Source: Pseudomonas guariconensis
GTDB lineage: Bacteria > Pseudomonadota > Gammaproteobacteria > Pseudomonadales > Pseudomonadaceae
Assembly (NCBI RefSeq): GCF_900102675.1
Contig: NZ_FMYX01000002.1
Span: forward strand, 62,001-126,000
DNA length: 64,000 bases
Reading direction: 5' to 3'
Shown here: one piece after another, positions 37,738-47,400 of the stretch
Layout: every line of letters begins with the position of its first letter
How positions within the stretch are numbered: the stretch's first letter is position 1
The notes under the pieces: generated by a model
What the model was told of the DNA's origin: nothing
Seen by the model: the letters and a program-made list of their open reading frames with translations, nothing else
Databases searched by the model: none
Translations under genes and position numbers: made by a program

Positions 37738-38856
37738 ATGTCCGACCCCCGCCCCACCCTGCCCGAACTGGCTCGCTTCAACCAGCACTTCGCCGACTGC
37801 ATCGTGCCACTGTGGCAAGGTCCGGGCTGGAATGCCGAACTGGCCCTGCCCTTTGAAGCCCTCGATGGCGAACACCGGCCCATGCCCGTGCAGCGCTACC
37901 GCGCCATGGCCTGTGCCCGGCAGCTGTACCTGTTCAGCAGCCGGATCGAGCAACCGGGCGCGGCCGAGCGGGCGGCGGCGCTGTTCCGCTCGCTGCAACG
38001 GCATTTCCACGATGCCGAACATGGCGGCTGGTTCTACAGCATCGATGCCGAAGGTCGGCCACTGGACCGGCGCAAGGACCTCTATACCCATGCCTTCATC
38101 GTCTTCGCATGCGCCCATTACTGGGGCAAGGTGCGCGAGGGTCTGGTGGAGTCCGCGCTCAACGCCGCCCTGGATATCGTCGCCGAGCGCTTCGCCCGGG
38201 ATGACGGGCTGTATGAGGCCAGCCTGGGCGAAGACTGGTCGGACCTGGGTAGCGGTCCCCTGCAAAATCCTCAGATGCACCTGACCGAAGCCTTCCTGCA
38301 GACCCTGGCGGTGCGCGAGGACGACGCTGTCGAGCACGCTTTGTTGTCGCTGTGCGAAGCGCTGCAAGCGCGCTTCGTCGATCCCGTCCACGGCTTGATG
38401 CTGGAGAAACCGAACGGGGCTGTGGATAACTGGTTCGAGCCGGGGCATCAGTTCGAATGGTTCTATCTGCTCGACACCTCGCCGCTGCTGCGTGGCACCC
38501 CGCTGCATGCCTCCATCGATCGTGCATTCATCTATGCCGAACAGTCCGGCGTTAAGGATTCGGCAGTGTTGGCCATGCTGGATGTCGCGGGTAAGGTGAT
38601 CGACCCCACCCAACGCATTTGGGCGCAGGCGGAATACCTGCGAGCGCTGGCGTTGCGGCCGGGGAGCGCGGCGAAGTTACTGGCGCAGTTGCAGGCGCTC
38701 GAGGGTCGGTTCCTGCATGCCGGAGGCTGGTATGAATGCCGCGATGGCCAAGGCGAGGTCAGCCGGCACGACATGCCGTCCACCACGCCCTACCATTTGG
38801 CGACGTGTCTGGAAGGCCTGCAGGCTGCCTGTGCGGACAACACTTCCCTCTGCTGA
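37738..38856 (+). CDS. AGE family epimerase/isomerase
   Basis: A 372-residue (alpha/alpha)6-barrel protein of the N-acylglucosamine 2-epimerase family. Recognisable parts are the RYRAMACARQLYLFSSRIEQ region, DAEHGGWFYSIDAEG, KDLYTHAFIVFACAHYW, QNPQMHLTEAFL, NWFEPGHQFEWFYLL and IWAQAEYLRAL. These include conserved Trp/His/Glu residues of the barrel mouth. Family members isomerise mannose/fructose or epimerise GlcNAc/cellobiose. The substrate cannot be told from sequence, though the length and EWFYLL motif fit the mannose isomerase (YihS-like) branch. Start MSDPRPTLPEL at 37738. Confidence 0.87.
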   Translation: MSDPRPTLPELARFNQHFADCIVPLWQGPGWNAELALPFEALDGEHRPMPVQRYRAMACARQLYLFSSRIEQPGAAERAAALFRSLQRHFHDAEHGGWFYSIDAEGRPLDRRKDLYTHAFIVFACAHYWGKVREGLVESALNAALDIVAERFARDDGLYEASLGEDWSDLGSGPLQNPQMHLTEAFLQTLAVREDDAVEHALLSLCEALQARFVDPVHGLMLEKPNGAVDNWFEPGHQFEWFYLLDTSPLLRGTPLHASIDRAFIYAEQSGVKDSAVLAMLDVAGKVIDPTQRIWAQAEYLRALALRPGSAAKLLAQLQALEGRFLHAGGWYECRDGQGEVSRHDMPSTTPYHLATCLEGLQAACADNTSLC

Positions 38857-38903
38857 TCGACCGCCATGCCCCCTCACCATTGTTCTTCCATCTCGGAGGA
38901 ACA

Positions 38904-39161
38904 ATGGACATGAAAAACAACGATTTTGCAGCATTCGTGGAAACGCAGATCGACAGGGCGGCCCAGAAGATCATCGACAGCAGCAATCAACGCTACGATG
39001 AACACGCCCATGGGAAACTGAGCTACCTGCTGAGCTTGCGCCGCGTGATGAGCCAAAAAGCCACCGCCGAGGATCTCGGCCGACAGGACGCCATCAACGA
39101 TGTGCTTCAAGCCCTGAACATCATCGAGCCCAACAAAACCTACTTGTCACTGATCAAATAA
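38904..39161 (+). CDS. Small hypothetical protein (85 aa)
   Basis: An 85-residue soluble protein, probably helical: DFAAFVETQIDRAAQKIIDSS, LSYLLSLRRVMSQKATAEDLG, DAINDVLQALNIIEPNKTYLSLIK. CGGAGGA lies immediately upstream; the ATG at 38904 has a short spacing, and the ATG at 38910 (MKNNDF) may be used instead. No signal peptide or known motif. It is followed by a hairpin at 39181 that it shares with the convergent SDR gene. The strong ribosome site makes it a real gene, of unknown function. Confidence 0.7.
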   Translation: MDMKNNDFAAFVETQIDRAAQKIIDSSNQRYDEHAHGKLSYLLSLRRVMSQKATAEDLGRQDAINDVLQALNIIEPNKTYLSLIK

Positions 39162-39180
39162 AGTATCGACGGCACTGCGA

Positions 39181-39200
39181 GAACCGGCCAAAGCCGGTTC
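39181..39200. terminator. Hairpin between convergent genes
   Basis: GAACCGGC-caaa-GCCGGTTC is a perfect 8-bp stem between the 85-aa gene and the SDR gene, without a long T-run on either side. A bidirectional terminator is plausible. Confidence 0.6.
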
Positions 39201-39208
39201 GCGTCCGT

Positions 39209-39976
39209 TCAGTCCTTGCTCGAGCGGTGGACCGAAAAACCAGCCCAGTCCTGGCTCACCGGCATCAATTCGAGACTGTTGATATTGATGTGCGCCGGTT
39301 GGGTAAGCATCCAGAAGATGGTTTCTGCAATGTCCTGGGGCTGGATCGCTTCGGCGCCCGCGTAAGTGGCATCGTACCGCGCCTGGTCCCCGCCGAAGCG
39401 CACCAGCGAAAACTCGCTCTCGCACAGTCCTGGCTCGATGTTGCTGACACGCACGCCGGTGCCGCGAAGATCGCAGCGCAGGCTCAATGAAAACTGCCCG
39501 ACGAACGCCTTGGTGCCGCCATAGACATGGCTGCCCGGATAGGGATAGTTGCCCGCCACCGAACCTACGTTGAGGATACTGGCCCCACGGCCATGGGCAA
39601 TCAGGCGCGGCAACAGCAGCCGGGTGGTGTACATCAAGCCCTTGATGTTGGTGTCGACCATGGTTTCCCAGTCGTCCAGGTCGCAGTCCTGGGCAGGTGA
39701 CGCGCCCAGTGCCAGGCCTGCGTTGTTGACCAGGCCCTGCAGCTTGTCGAAAGTCGGCGGCAGGCTGGCGATCGCCTGTTCCATGGCCTGGCGATCACGT
39801 ACATCGACCGCAAGACCATGCACTAGGGTCTTGGCCGACAGCTCGGCACACAGGGCGTCCAAGCGCTCCTTGCGCCGACCGGTGAGCACCAGCTTCCAAC
39901 CTGCCTCAGCGAAACGGCGGGCGGTGGCTTCACCAAAGCCGGACGTCGCGCCGGTGATGAATACGGTGGATGTCAT
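39209..39976 (-). CDS. Short-chain dehydrogenase/reductase, YdfG type
   Basis: A 255-residue NAD(P)-dependent oxidoreductase. The cofactor loop is TVFITGATSGFGEATARRF; TGRRKERLDAL follows with an Arg-Arg pair that favours NADP. NNAGLALG, the Ser in ILNVGSVAGNYPYPG and YGGTKAFV with the catalytic Tyr/Lys complete the active site. The overall run is like E. coli YdfG, a 3-hydroxy acid (L-allo-threonine/serine) dehydrogenase. The ATG at 39976 is chosen because AAGGAG is 6 nt upstream; the ATG at 39982 would be too close. It opens a 600-bp noncoding region. Confidence 0.9.
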   Translation of the reverse strand: MTSTVFITGATSGFGEATARRFAEAGWKLVLTGRRKERLDALCAELSAKTLVHGLAVDVRDRQAMEQAIASLPPTFDKLQGLVNNAGLALGASPAQDCDLDDWETMVDTNIKGLMYTTRLLLPRLIAHGRGASILNVGSVAGNYPYPGSHVYGGTKAFVGQFSLSLRCDLRGTGVRVSNIEPGLCESEFSLVRFGGDQARYDATYAGAEAIQPQDIAETIFWMLTQPAHININSLELMPVSQDWAGFSVHRSSKD

Positions 39977-40124
39977 GCGCATCTCCTTCACGGTGGGTTG
40001 TCGTCGACAGATGCTCAGCATGGTCTGCTGCATCGTCTCCAGCAAGCGCACCCCATGCTGGTCAATAAATAGCCAACACCTTGAAACCCTTGTAATAGAC
40101 AGGCTCAACGCACCTATACGCACC

Positions 40125-40534
40125 TTATCCACAAGGCTTTCCCCACGGATTGGGGGCAACTCGTCATCCTGAATGAACGCAACGTTGTCCAGCGGGTCTG
40201 TGGAGCGCTTTTCGGTGATGGCCCAACGCTTTCAACGGTGCCGCTTGCAGCGGTCTGTCCAAGGCTTTTTCACAGAGTTATCCACAGCCTTCGCCAAACA
40301 TCGACACGCTGTTTGCGGACTGCGCGGCTGCAGTAAAAACGTCCTCAAGCCTGACCTGGTCAAAAAACATACAGATGCCTGTAAGGCGCGCCGGTAAAGG
40401 CGTAGAGACACCTGCCACCATGTTTTCCACAGGCGGTTCCACACGATCCGTGGACAAAGCGAAGCCTGTGGAAACAATGACTTGCGAAGGGATTCTGCGG
40501 GCCCTCGTGCAGGGTATGCGACAAGTTGTCCACA
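40125..40534. promoter_or_regulatory. Cluster of DnaA boxes
   Basis: Two perfect TTATCCACA boxes at 40125-40133 and 40278-40286. There are 8/9 matches at 40423-40431 (TTTTCCACA) and 40526-40534 (TTGTCCACA), and weaker inverted matches at 40449-40457 and 40468-40476. All lie in 410 bp of noncoding DNA, far from any dnaA or rpmH gene in this window. Confidence 0.6.
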
Positions 40535-40545
40535 TTGGCGTGAAC

Positions 40546-40570
40546 AACCGGGCCGCGCTGCGGCCCGGTT
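40546..40570 (-). terminator. Hairpin after livF
   Basis: AACCGGGCCGC-gct-GCGGCCCGGTT, a perfect 11-bp stem 7 bp beyond the livF stop. On the minus strand it ends in GGTTGTTC, a weak T tract. Confidence 0.75.
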
Positions 40571-40576
40571 ACTGGG

Positions 40577-41293
40577 TCAGTGTCCGCCGAGGTAGGCGTT
40601 GCGCACTTCCTCGTTGACCAGCAGCTCCTGCCCCGTACCGCTCATGCGGATCTGGCCGTTGACCATCACATAAGCCCTATCGGAGAGCTTCAGCGCATGG
40701 TTGGCGTTCTGCTCCACCAGGAAGATGGTCATCCCTGTCTTGGCCAGCTCGCGCAAGGTCGAAAAGATCTGCTTGACCACGATCGGCGCCAGCCCCAGTG
40801 ACGGCTCGTCAAGCAGCAGCAACTTGGGACGGCTCATCAATGCCCGGGCGATGGCGAGCATCTGCTGCTCGCCGCCGGACATGGTCATGGCCCGCTGGTT
40901 ACGACGCTCCTTGAGCCGCGGGAACAGTTCGTACATGCGCTGCATGTCCTCATCGGCATGCTTGTCGCCAATCGGGATGGTCCCCATCATCAGGTTTTCC
41001 TCGACAGTCATGTCGGGGAACACCCGGCGTCCTTCCGGCGACTGGGCAATGCCGTTGGAGGCGATGTAGTGCGAGGACTTGCGGGTGATGTCGGTGCCCC
41101 GGTAGACGATCTGCCCGGACGCGGCCCGGGGCTGGCCGAAAATCGACATCAGCAAGGTCGACTTGCCGGCGCCGTTGGCCCCGATCAGGCTGACCGTCTC
41201 GCCTTCGTTGATGTGCATGCTGACTTTCTTCAGCGCCTGGATGGGCCCGTAGAACACATCCAGGTCCTTGAGCTCGAGAATGGGTGCACTCAT
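40577..41293 (-). CDS. livF: Branched-chain amino acid ABC transporter ATPase LivF
   Basis: A 238-residue ATPase. Walker A is GANGAGKST, the signature is MSGGEQQMLAIARAL, Walker B is LLLLDEPSLGL, and the H-loop region reads FLVEQNANHAL. NGIAQSPEGRRVFPDMTVEENL is typical of LivF/BraG. Together with LivG it powers uptake of leucine, isoleucine and valine by the LivHM permease. It is the last gene of the operon and overlaps livG by 4 nt. Confidence 0.95.
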   Translation of the reverse strand: MSAPILELKDLDVFYGPIQALKKVSMHINEGETVSLIGANGAGKSTLLMSIFGQPRAASGQIVYRGTDITRKSSHYIASNGIAQSPEGRRVFPDMTVEENLMMGTIPIGDKHADEDMQRMYELFPRLKERRNQRAMTMSGGEQQMLAIARALMSRPKLLLLDEPSLGLAPIVVKQIFSTLRELAKTGMTIFLVEQNANHALKLSDRAYVMVNGQIRMSGTGQELLVNEEVRNAYLGGH

Positions 41294-42161
41294 ACCAGTT
41301 CCTCTTCGTCGGCACCCAGGTAGGCGGCGATTACCGTCGGGTTGTTGCGGATGTCCTGCGGCGCACCTTCGGCAATCACGTTGCCGTGGTCGAGCACCAC
41401 GATATGGTCCGAGATGCTCATGACCATGCCCATGTCGTGCTCGATGAGCACCACGGTGATGTCGTGTTCATCGCGGAGCACGCGGATCATGCGGCTCAGG
41501 GCTTCGGTTTCCTGGGGGTTGAGACCGGCAGCCGGTTCGTCCAGGCAGATGATCTTCGGCCGCGTGCACATGGCCCGGGCGATCTCCAGGCGACGCTGCT
41601 GTCCGTAGGACAGCTCGCCGGCCAGGCGATTGGCGCAATCGACCAGATCGACCACTTCCAGCCAGTAGAACGCATGGTCCAGGGCATCGCTTTCGGCCTT
41701 GCGGTAGGCCTTGGTGTTGAGCACGCCAGCCAGCAGGTTGCGGTTGACCCACATGTGCTGGGCCACCAGCAGGTTCTCCACCACCGACATTTCCTTGAAC
41801 AGGCGAATGTTCTGGAATGTCCGGGCCAGGCCTGCGCGGTTGACCAGGTGGGTACCGCCGAACATCTTGTAGTACAAGCGATTGGCAAAACGCGCCGGGG
41901 ACACGAAATCCGCCGCCTGGAAACGCTCGCCGAGCAACTGGATCACATTGGTGCGGCCACCGCGCACGTTCAGTTCGATGCGCCCGCCACTGGCCTTGTA
42001 GAAGCCGGTCAGGCAGTTGAACACGGTGGTCTTGCCGGCGCCGTTGGGGCCGATCAGGGCGAAGATCTGGTTGCGCCGGACCTTCAGGCTGACATCGCTG
42101 AGCGCTTTGATGCCGCCGAACTGCATCATCAGGTTGTCGACCGAGAGAATGATATCGTCGC

Positions 42162-42165
<4 letters not shown>
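41290..42165 (-). CDS. livG: Branched-chain amino acid ABC transporter ATPase LivG
   Basis: A 291-residue ATPase. Walker A is GPNGAGKTT, the signature LSYGQQRRLEIARAM and Walker B IICLDEPAAGLNPQE, with VVLIEHDMGMVMSISD downstream. GLARTFQNIRLFKEMSVVENLLVAQH and the insertion with YKMFGGTHLVNR mark it as LivG/BraF rather than LivF. It overlaps both livF and livM by 4 nt, so it is translationally coupled within the operon. Confidence 0.95.
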
Positions 42166-43451
<1,286 letters not shown>

Positions 43452-43453
43452 GT

Positions 43454-44368
43454 TCACACCTTAGCCACGAGCGGGCGACCCAACAGGCCTTGGGGACGGA
43501 AGATCAGAATCATCACCAGCAGTGAGAAACTGAACACGTCCTTGTAGTCGGAGTTGATCAGGCCGGAGAACAACGACTCGGAGATCCCCAGGATGATCCC
43601 GCCAAGCATGGCGCCTGGGAGCGAGCCAATGCCGCCGAGCACCGCGGCGGTGAACGCCTTGATGCCGATGATGAAGCCGGCATAGAAGTCGAAGGTGCCG
43701 TAGTTCATGGTGATCAGCACGCCTGCGAGGGCAGCCATCACCGCACCGATGACGAACACGTAGGAGATCACCCGGTCGGTGTTGATCCCCAGGATCGAGG
43801 CCATCTTGCGGTCTTGCTGGGTCGCGCGGCACATGCGGCCGAGCTTGGTGTACTTGATCACATAGGTGAGCAGGGCCATGCCGACGAAGGCCGCCACCAG
43901 GATGAAGATCTTGGTGTAGGTCAGTTGCACGAAGCCGGTCCCCACTTCGACGCGCCAGGCGCCTTCGAGCAGGGTGGGCACGCCTTGCTGGCGGGCGCCC
44001 TGGCTGATCTGCGCGTAGTTCTGCAGGATCAGCGAGATGCCGATGGCACTGATCAGCGGTGCCAGGCGGGTGGAGTTACGCAGGGGCTTGTAGGCGATGC
44101 GCTCGATGGTGAAGCCATAGATGCCCGTGACGACGATGGTGAACAACAAGGTTCCCAACATCAGCAGCGGAAACGACTCGATACCGAAGTAGGCCAGCAA
44201 TGCCAGGCTGATCGCCGCGAGGTACGCGGAGATCATATACACCTCGCCGTGCGCGAAGTTGATCATGCCGATGATGCCATAGACCATTGTGTAGCCGATG
44301 GCGATCAGACCATAGACAGACCCGAGGGTCAGTCCATTGATCAGTTGCTGCAGGAAAATACCATCCAT
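43454..44368 (-). CDS. livH: Branched-chain amino acid ABC transporter permease LivH
   Basis: A 304-residue permease with eight or so helices. It has LINGLTLGSVYGLIAIGYTMVYGIIGMINFAHGEVYM (the family N-terminal signature), AYKPLRNSTRLAPLISAIGIS, the ATPase contact RATQQDRKMASILGINTDRVI and GGIGSLPGAMLGGIILGISE. A perfect hairpin begins only 3 nt before the ATG and includes part of its ribosome binding site. It lies between livK and livM; the 157-bp gap from livK holds two stem-loops. Confidence 0.95.
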   Translation of the reverse strand: MDGIFLQQLINGLTLGSVYGLIAIGYTMVYGIIGMINFAHGEVYMISAYLAAISLALLAYFGIESFPLLMLGTLLFTIVVTGIYGFTIERIAYKPLRNSTRLAPLISAIGISLILQNYAQISQGARQQGVPTLLEGAWRVEVGTGFVQLTYTKIFILVAAFVGMALLTYVIKYTKLGRMCRATQQDRKMASILGINTDRVISYVFVIGAVMAALAGVLITMNYGTFDFYAGFIIGIKAFTAAVLGGIGSLPGAMLGGIILGISESLFSGLINSDYKDVFSFSLLVMILIFRPQGLLGRPLVAKV

Positions 44369-44371
44369 AAC

Positions 44372-44395
44372 GCAATCTCACCTGATTGAGATTGC
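44372..44395 (-). promoter_or_regulatory. Hairpin overlapping the livH ribosome binding site
   Basis: On the minus strand GCAATCTCA-atcagg-TGAGATTGC, a perfect 9-bp stem, ends 3 nt before the livH ATG. The Shine-Dalgarno-like AGGTGAG spans the loop and the right arm, so folding would restrict ribosome access. Confidence 0.6.
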
Positions 44396-44488
44396 ACGAG
44401 CGCCGACCACGGCGGACCACCGCTGAAGCGGCCCTCGCAGCGCAGAACTGTGCAGATCTACGGATAAAGACAGGTACCGCGGGGCTGC

Positions 44489-44514
44489 GGCCCGGAGCAC
44501 TGCGCATCCGGGCC
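44489..44514 (-). terminator. Stem-loop between livK and livH
   Basis: GGCCCGGA-n10-TCCGGGCC, a perfect 8-bp stem 12 nt after the livK stop and without a T-run. It probably protects the livK mRNA end or partly attenuates readthrough. Confidence 0.55.
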
Positions 44515-44525
44515 GGTCGCCATTG

Positions 44526-45662
44526 TTATTTTTGTTTTTCCAGCTGGTGGTACTTGCCGTTGGCATCCCACTGGTAGACCACGTAGTCGGAGACGGTCAG
44601 GTCGCCCTTGTTGTCCCACTTCTTCTCGCCCATGACGGTCTGGACCGGGTTGGCCTTGAGCCACTTGGCAGCGTCTTCGCCCTTGTTCGACTTAGCGCCG
44701 TTGAACGCGGCAGCCAGGGCCTGGAGGGAAGCGTAGGCGTACAGGGTGTAGCCCTCAGGTTCGGTACCGGCCTTGCGGAACTCCTCCACCACCGCCTTGC
44801 TGTCAGGCAGCAGGCGCGGGTCGGCACCGAAGGTCATGTACACGCCATTGACGTACTGGGCACCGCCAGCGGTGGCTACCAGTTCGTCGGTCACGATGCC
44901 GTCGTCGGACATGAACTTCACATCTTTCAGACCTTGTTCGCGCAGTTGGCGTACCAGTGGGCCGGCTTCTGGGTGCAGACCACCGAAGTAGACCACGTCG
45001 GCACCGGTGGAACGAATCTTGGTGACCACCGCGCTGAAGTCTTTCTCGCCTCGGGTCAGGCCTTCGTACAGCACAGGTTTCACGCCACGTTTTTCAAGCT
45101 GCGCCTTGGTCGCATCGGCCAGGCCCTGACCGTAGGTGTCCTTGTCGTGCAGGACAGCGACTTTCTTGCCCTTGAGTACATCGACGATGTAGTCGCCGGC
45201 CACGATGCCCTGCTGGTCGTCGCGACCGCACATGCGGAACATGGCCGAGAGCCCTCGCTCGGTCACCTGAGGGTTGGTCGAGCCTGGGGTGATGGCGATC
45301 ACGCCAGCTTCGTCGTAGACCTCAGAGGCCGGGATGGTGTTGGAGGAGCAGAAGTGACCGACCACGCCGATGACTTTGTCCTGGTCGACCAGACGGTTGG
45401 CCACGGCCACGGCTTGCTTGGGTTCGCAGGCGTCATCGCCCTTGACCAGGATGATCTTCTCGCCGTTGACCCCACCTGCGGCGTTGATCTTGTCGGCTGC
45501 CGCCTGGGCACCTTTCATGTACTGCTCGCCAAACGCTGCGTTGGCACCGGTCATCGGGCCTGCGACGCCGATCTTCACATCGGCCTGAACAAACGAGGAA
45601 ACACCCAGTGCCGAAGCTACGGCGAGAGCCAGGAAACCTTTCTTGTAAAACGTCTGCGACAT
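44526..45662 (-). CDS. livK: Branched-chain amino acid substrate-binding protein LivK
   Basis: A 378-residue periplasmic binding protein. The signal peptide is MSQTFYKKGFLALAVASALGVSSFVQA. The mature Leu/Ile/Val-binding fold starts DVKIGVAGPMTGANAAFGEQYMKGAQAAADKIN and continues with LVKGDDACEPKQAVAVANRLVD, VGHFCSSNTIPASEVYDEAGV and LHDKDTYGQGLADATKAQLEK. The CEPKQA and GHFCSS cysteines form the usual disulfide. Start at 45662, with AAGGAG 9 nt upstream. A consensus sigma-54 promoter lies 59-75 bp before the ATG. It is the first gene of livKHMGF. Confidence 0.95.
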   Translation of the reverse strand: MSQTFYKKGFLALAVASALGVSSFVQADVKIGVAGPMTGANAAFGEQYMKGAQAAADKINAAGGVNGEKIILVKGDDACEPKQAVAVANRLVDQDKVIGVVGHFCSSNTIPASEVYDEAGVIAITPGSTNPQVTERGLSAMFRMCGRDDQQGIVAGDYIVDVLKGKKVAVLHDKDTYGQGLADATKAQLEKRGVKPVLYEGLTRGEKDFSAVVTKIRSTGADVVYFGGLHPEAGPLVRQLREQGLKDVKFMSDDGIVTDELVATAGGAQYVNGVYMTFGADPRLLPDSKAVVEEFRKAGTEPEGYTLYAYASLQALAAAFNGAKSNKGEDAAKWLKANPVQTVMGEKKWDNKGDLTVSDYVVYQWDANGKYHQLEKQK

Positions 45663-45720
45663 GAGGTGGTGCTCCTTAGAGTTTTTTTGGTTGGCACTAC
45701 AACTTTCAGCACTGAGCTCA

Positions 45721-45737
45721 GAGCAAGCGCCGTGCCA
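45721..45737 (-). promoter_or_regulatory. Sigma-54 (RpoN) promoter of livKHMGF
   Basis: On the minus strand CTGGCACGGCGCTTGCT matches the -24/-12 consensus YTGGCACG-N4-TTGCW at every position, with GG and GC exactly 10 nt apart. Transcription would start near 45710, about 48 nt before the livK ATG. Confidence 0.8.
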
Positions 45738-45813
45738 GCAGATTTGTCTTCGTCGCAAAACGCAGTGAGAGAGCGGACTAAAGGCGACCGACGGCCTTTT
45801 CTTTATTGAGCGT

Positions 45814-45910
45814 GCAACCGTCTAACCTAGACAAGTCGCAACCCTGCTGGCCATTCTGTGCAACCGCTCGGCGCCATCATTGCAACCCTGGCAAGTGTTT
45901 ACGTGCAACC
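45814..45910. repeat. Five GCAACC direct repeats at about 22-bp pitch
   Basis: GCAACC starts at 45814, 45838, 45860, 45882 and 45905 (steps 24, 22, 22, 23), mostly with T or C before and C or G after. On the livK strand these read GGTTGC. They lie about 100-200 bp upstream of the predicted sigma-54 start, where activator sites are expected. Confidence 0.65.
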
Positions 45911-46029
45911 GCCCTGTAACAGGGCGACGTCACCGAACTGCACACTGCAAGTGCACAACTGCTACAGGGGGCACCGTTACGAGGCGGCGCAGTGTGTAGG
46001 AAAGTGCCCGGATCACAGGCGACAAAAGC

Positions 46030-46061
46030 GCCAAATCGCGGGACAAGCCCGCTCCGACAGG
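46030..46061. repeat. Single REP element
   Basis: TCGCGGGACAAGCCCGCTCC followed by GACAGG matches the REP consensus; no inverted partner is seen nearby. Confidence 0.75.
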
Positions 46062-46191
46062 GGCTGCCCGGGCCGAACCGCACGGGCCGTTACCGAAGCC
46101 AATGTGCTCACGACGGCGCAAACGCTGGCACAATGGCGCGGATTCCGCGCGCCTGCTTTGTGACGCGAGCGCCGCCACTTGGAGCCCCTCA

Positions 46192-47397
46192 ATGAGCGAG
46201 AGCGCATTTGCCGAGCGCATCGTGCACAACCTGCTCGACACCGACTTCTACAAACTGACCATGATGCAGGCTGTCCTGCACAACTACCCGGATGCAGACG
46301 TGGAATGGGAGTTCCGCTGTCGCAACGGCGAGGACCTGCGCCCGTACCTCGACGAAATCCGCAAAGAAATCGAACACCTCAGCGACCTTAGCTTGGACGA
46401 AGGTCAGCTGGCCTTCCTCGAGCGCATCAGCTTCCTCAAGCCCGACTTCCTGCGTTTTCTTGGGCTGTTTCGTTTCAACCTGCGTTACTTGCGTATTGGC
46501 ATCGAGAACGATCAGCTGTTCTTGCGCCTGCGTGGCCCATGGCTGCACGTGATCCTGTTCGAAGTGCCGTTGCTGGCCATCATCAGCGAAGTGCGCAATC
46601 GTCATCTGCACCCACGCATGCGCCTTAGCGAGGCGCGTGATCAGTTGTACCGTAAGTTCGACTGGCTGCGTGCCCATGCCAGCGACGAGGAGCTGGCCGA
46701 ACTGCAAGTGGCCGACTTCGGTACCCGGCGGCGCTTTTCCGGTCGAGTGCAGGAAGAAGTGGTACGGGTGTTGCGTGATGACTTCCCAGCGCGCTTCGTC
46801 GGCACCAGCAACGTGGACCTGGCCTGGAAGCTGGATGTCAGGCCCCTGGGCACCATGGCCCATGAGTGGATCATGGCCCACCAGCAACTGGGCCCTCGGC
46901 TGATCGACAGCCAGATCGCCGCGCTGGACTGCTGGGTCCGCGAATACCGCGGGCTTTTGGGCATCGCCTTGACCGACTGCATCACCATGGATGCCTTCCT
47001 GACCGATTTCGACCTGTACTTCGCCAAGCTCTTCGACGGGCTGCGCCATGATTCCGGAGATCCGGTAGCCTGGGCGGAGAAGGCCATCGCCCATTACCGT
47101 AAACTGGGCATCGATCCGATGACCAAGACGCTGGTGTTCTCCGACGGCCTGAATCTGACCCGTTCGCTGGAAATCTTCCGCGCCTTGCGCGGTCGCATCA
47201 ATGTCAGCTTCGGTATCGGCACCAACCTTACCTGTGACATTCCTGGTGTAGCGCCGATGAGCATCGTGCTTAAAATGACCGACTGCAACGGCTCGCCGGT
47301 GGCCAAGATCTCCGACGAGGCCGCCAAGACACAGTGCCGTGACGAGAATTTCGTCAATTACCTGCGCCACGTATTCAAAGTCCCCAGCAAGGAGTAA
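46192..47397 (+). CDS. pncB: Nicotinate phosphoribosyltransferase
   Basis: A 401-residue enzyme joining nicotinate and PRPP to make nicotinate mononucleotide in NAD salvage. Visible: [16 protein letters not shown] at the N-terminus, [38 protein letters not shown] with the conserved His, [29 protein letters not shown] and the phosphate loop [12 protein letters not shown]. The ATG at 46192 has GGAG upstream. nadE follows after 3 bp, giving a two-gene NAD salvage operon. Confidence 0.96.
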   Translation: MSESAFAERIVHNLLDTDFYKLTMMQAVLHNYPDADVEWEFRCRNGEDLRPYLDEIRKEIEHLSDLSLDEGQLAFLERISFLKPDFLRFLGLFRFNLRYLRIGIENDQLFLRLRGPWLHVILFEVPLLAIISEVRNRHLHPRMRLSEARDQLYRKFDWLRAHASDEELAELQVADFGTRRRFSGRVQEEVVRVLRDDFPARFVGTSNVDLAWKLDVRPLGTMAHEWIMAHQQLGPRLIDSQIAALDCWVREYRGLLGIALTDCITMDAFLTDFDLYFAKLFDGLRHDSGDPVAWAEKAIAHYRKLGIDPMTKTLVFSDGLNLTRSLEIFRALRGRINVSFGIGTNLTCDIPGVAPMSIVLKMTDCNGSPVAKISDEAAKTQCRDENFVNYLRHVFKVPSKE

Positions 47398-47400
47398 CCC

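Larger units (their letters stand above)
39977..40576. other. 600-bp noncoding region rich in DnaA-box-like sites
   Basis: No gene is supported here: the short frames at 40173-40397, 40232-40477 and 40375-40617 lack ribosome sites and family features. The region carries a cluster of TTATCCACA-like 9-mers (listed separately) and the liv operon terminator at 40546. Confidence 0.6.
45663..46191. other. Divergent control region between livK and pncB
   Basis: A 529-bp noncoding stretch. From left to right it holds the livK ribosome site, a sigma-54 promoter on minus, five GCAACC direct repeats and a single REP element, then pncB. No reading frame here is convincing. Confidence 0.7.

Noticed and set aside
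40173..40477. Small genes in the DnaA-box region (both strands)
   Set aside because: Short frames with Arg/Cys-rich translations, no ribosome sites, and conflicting overlaps.
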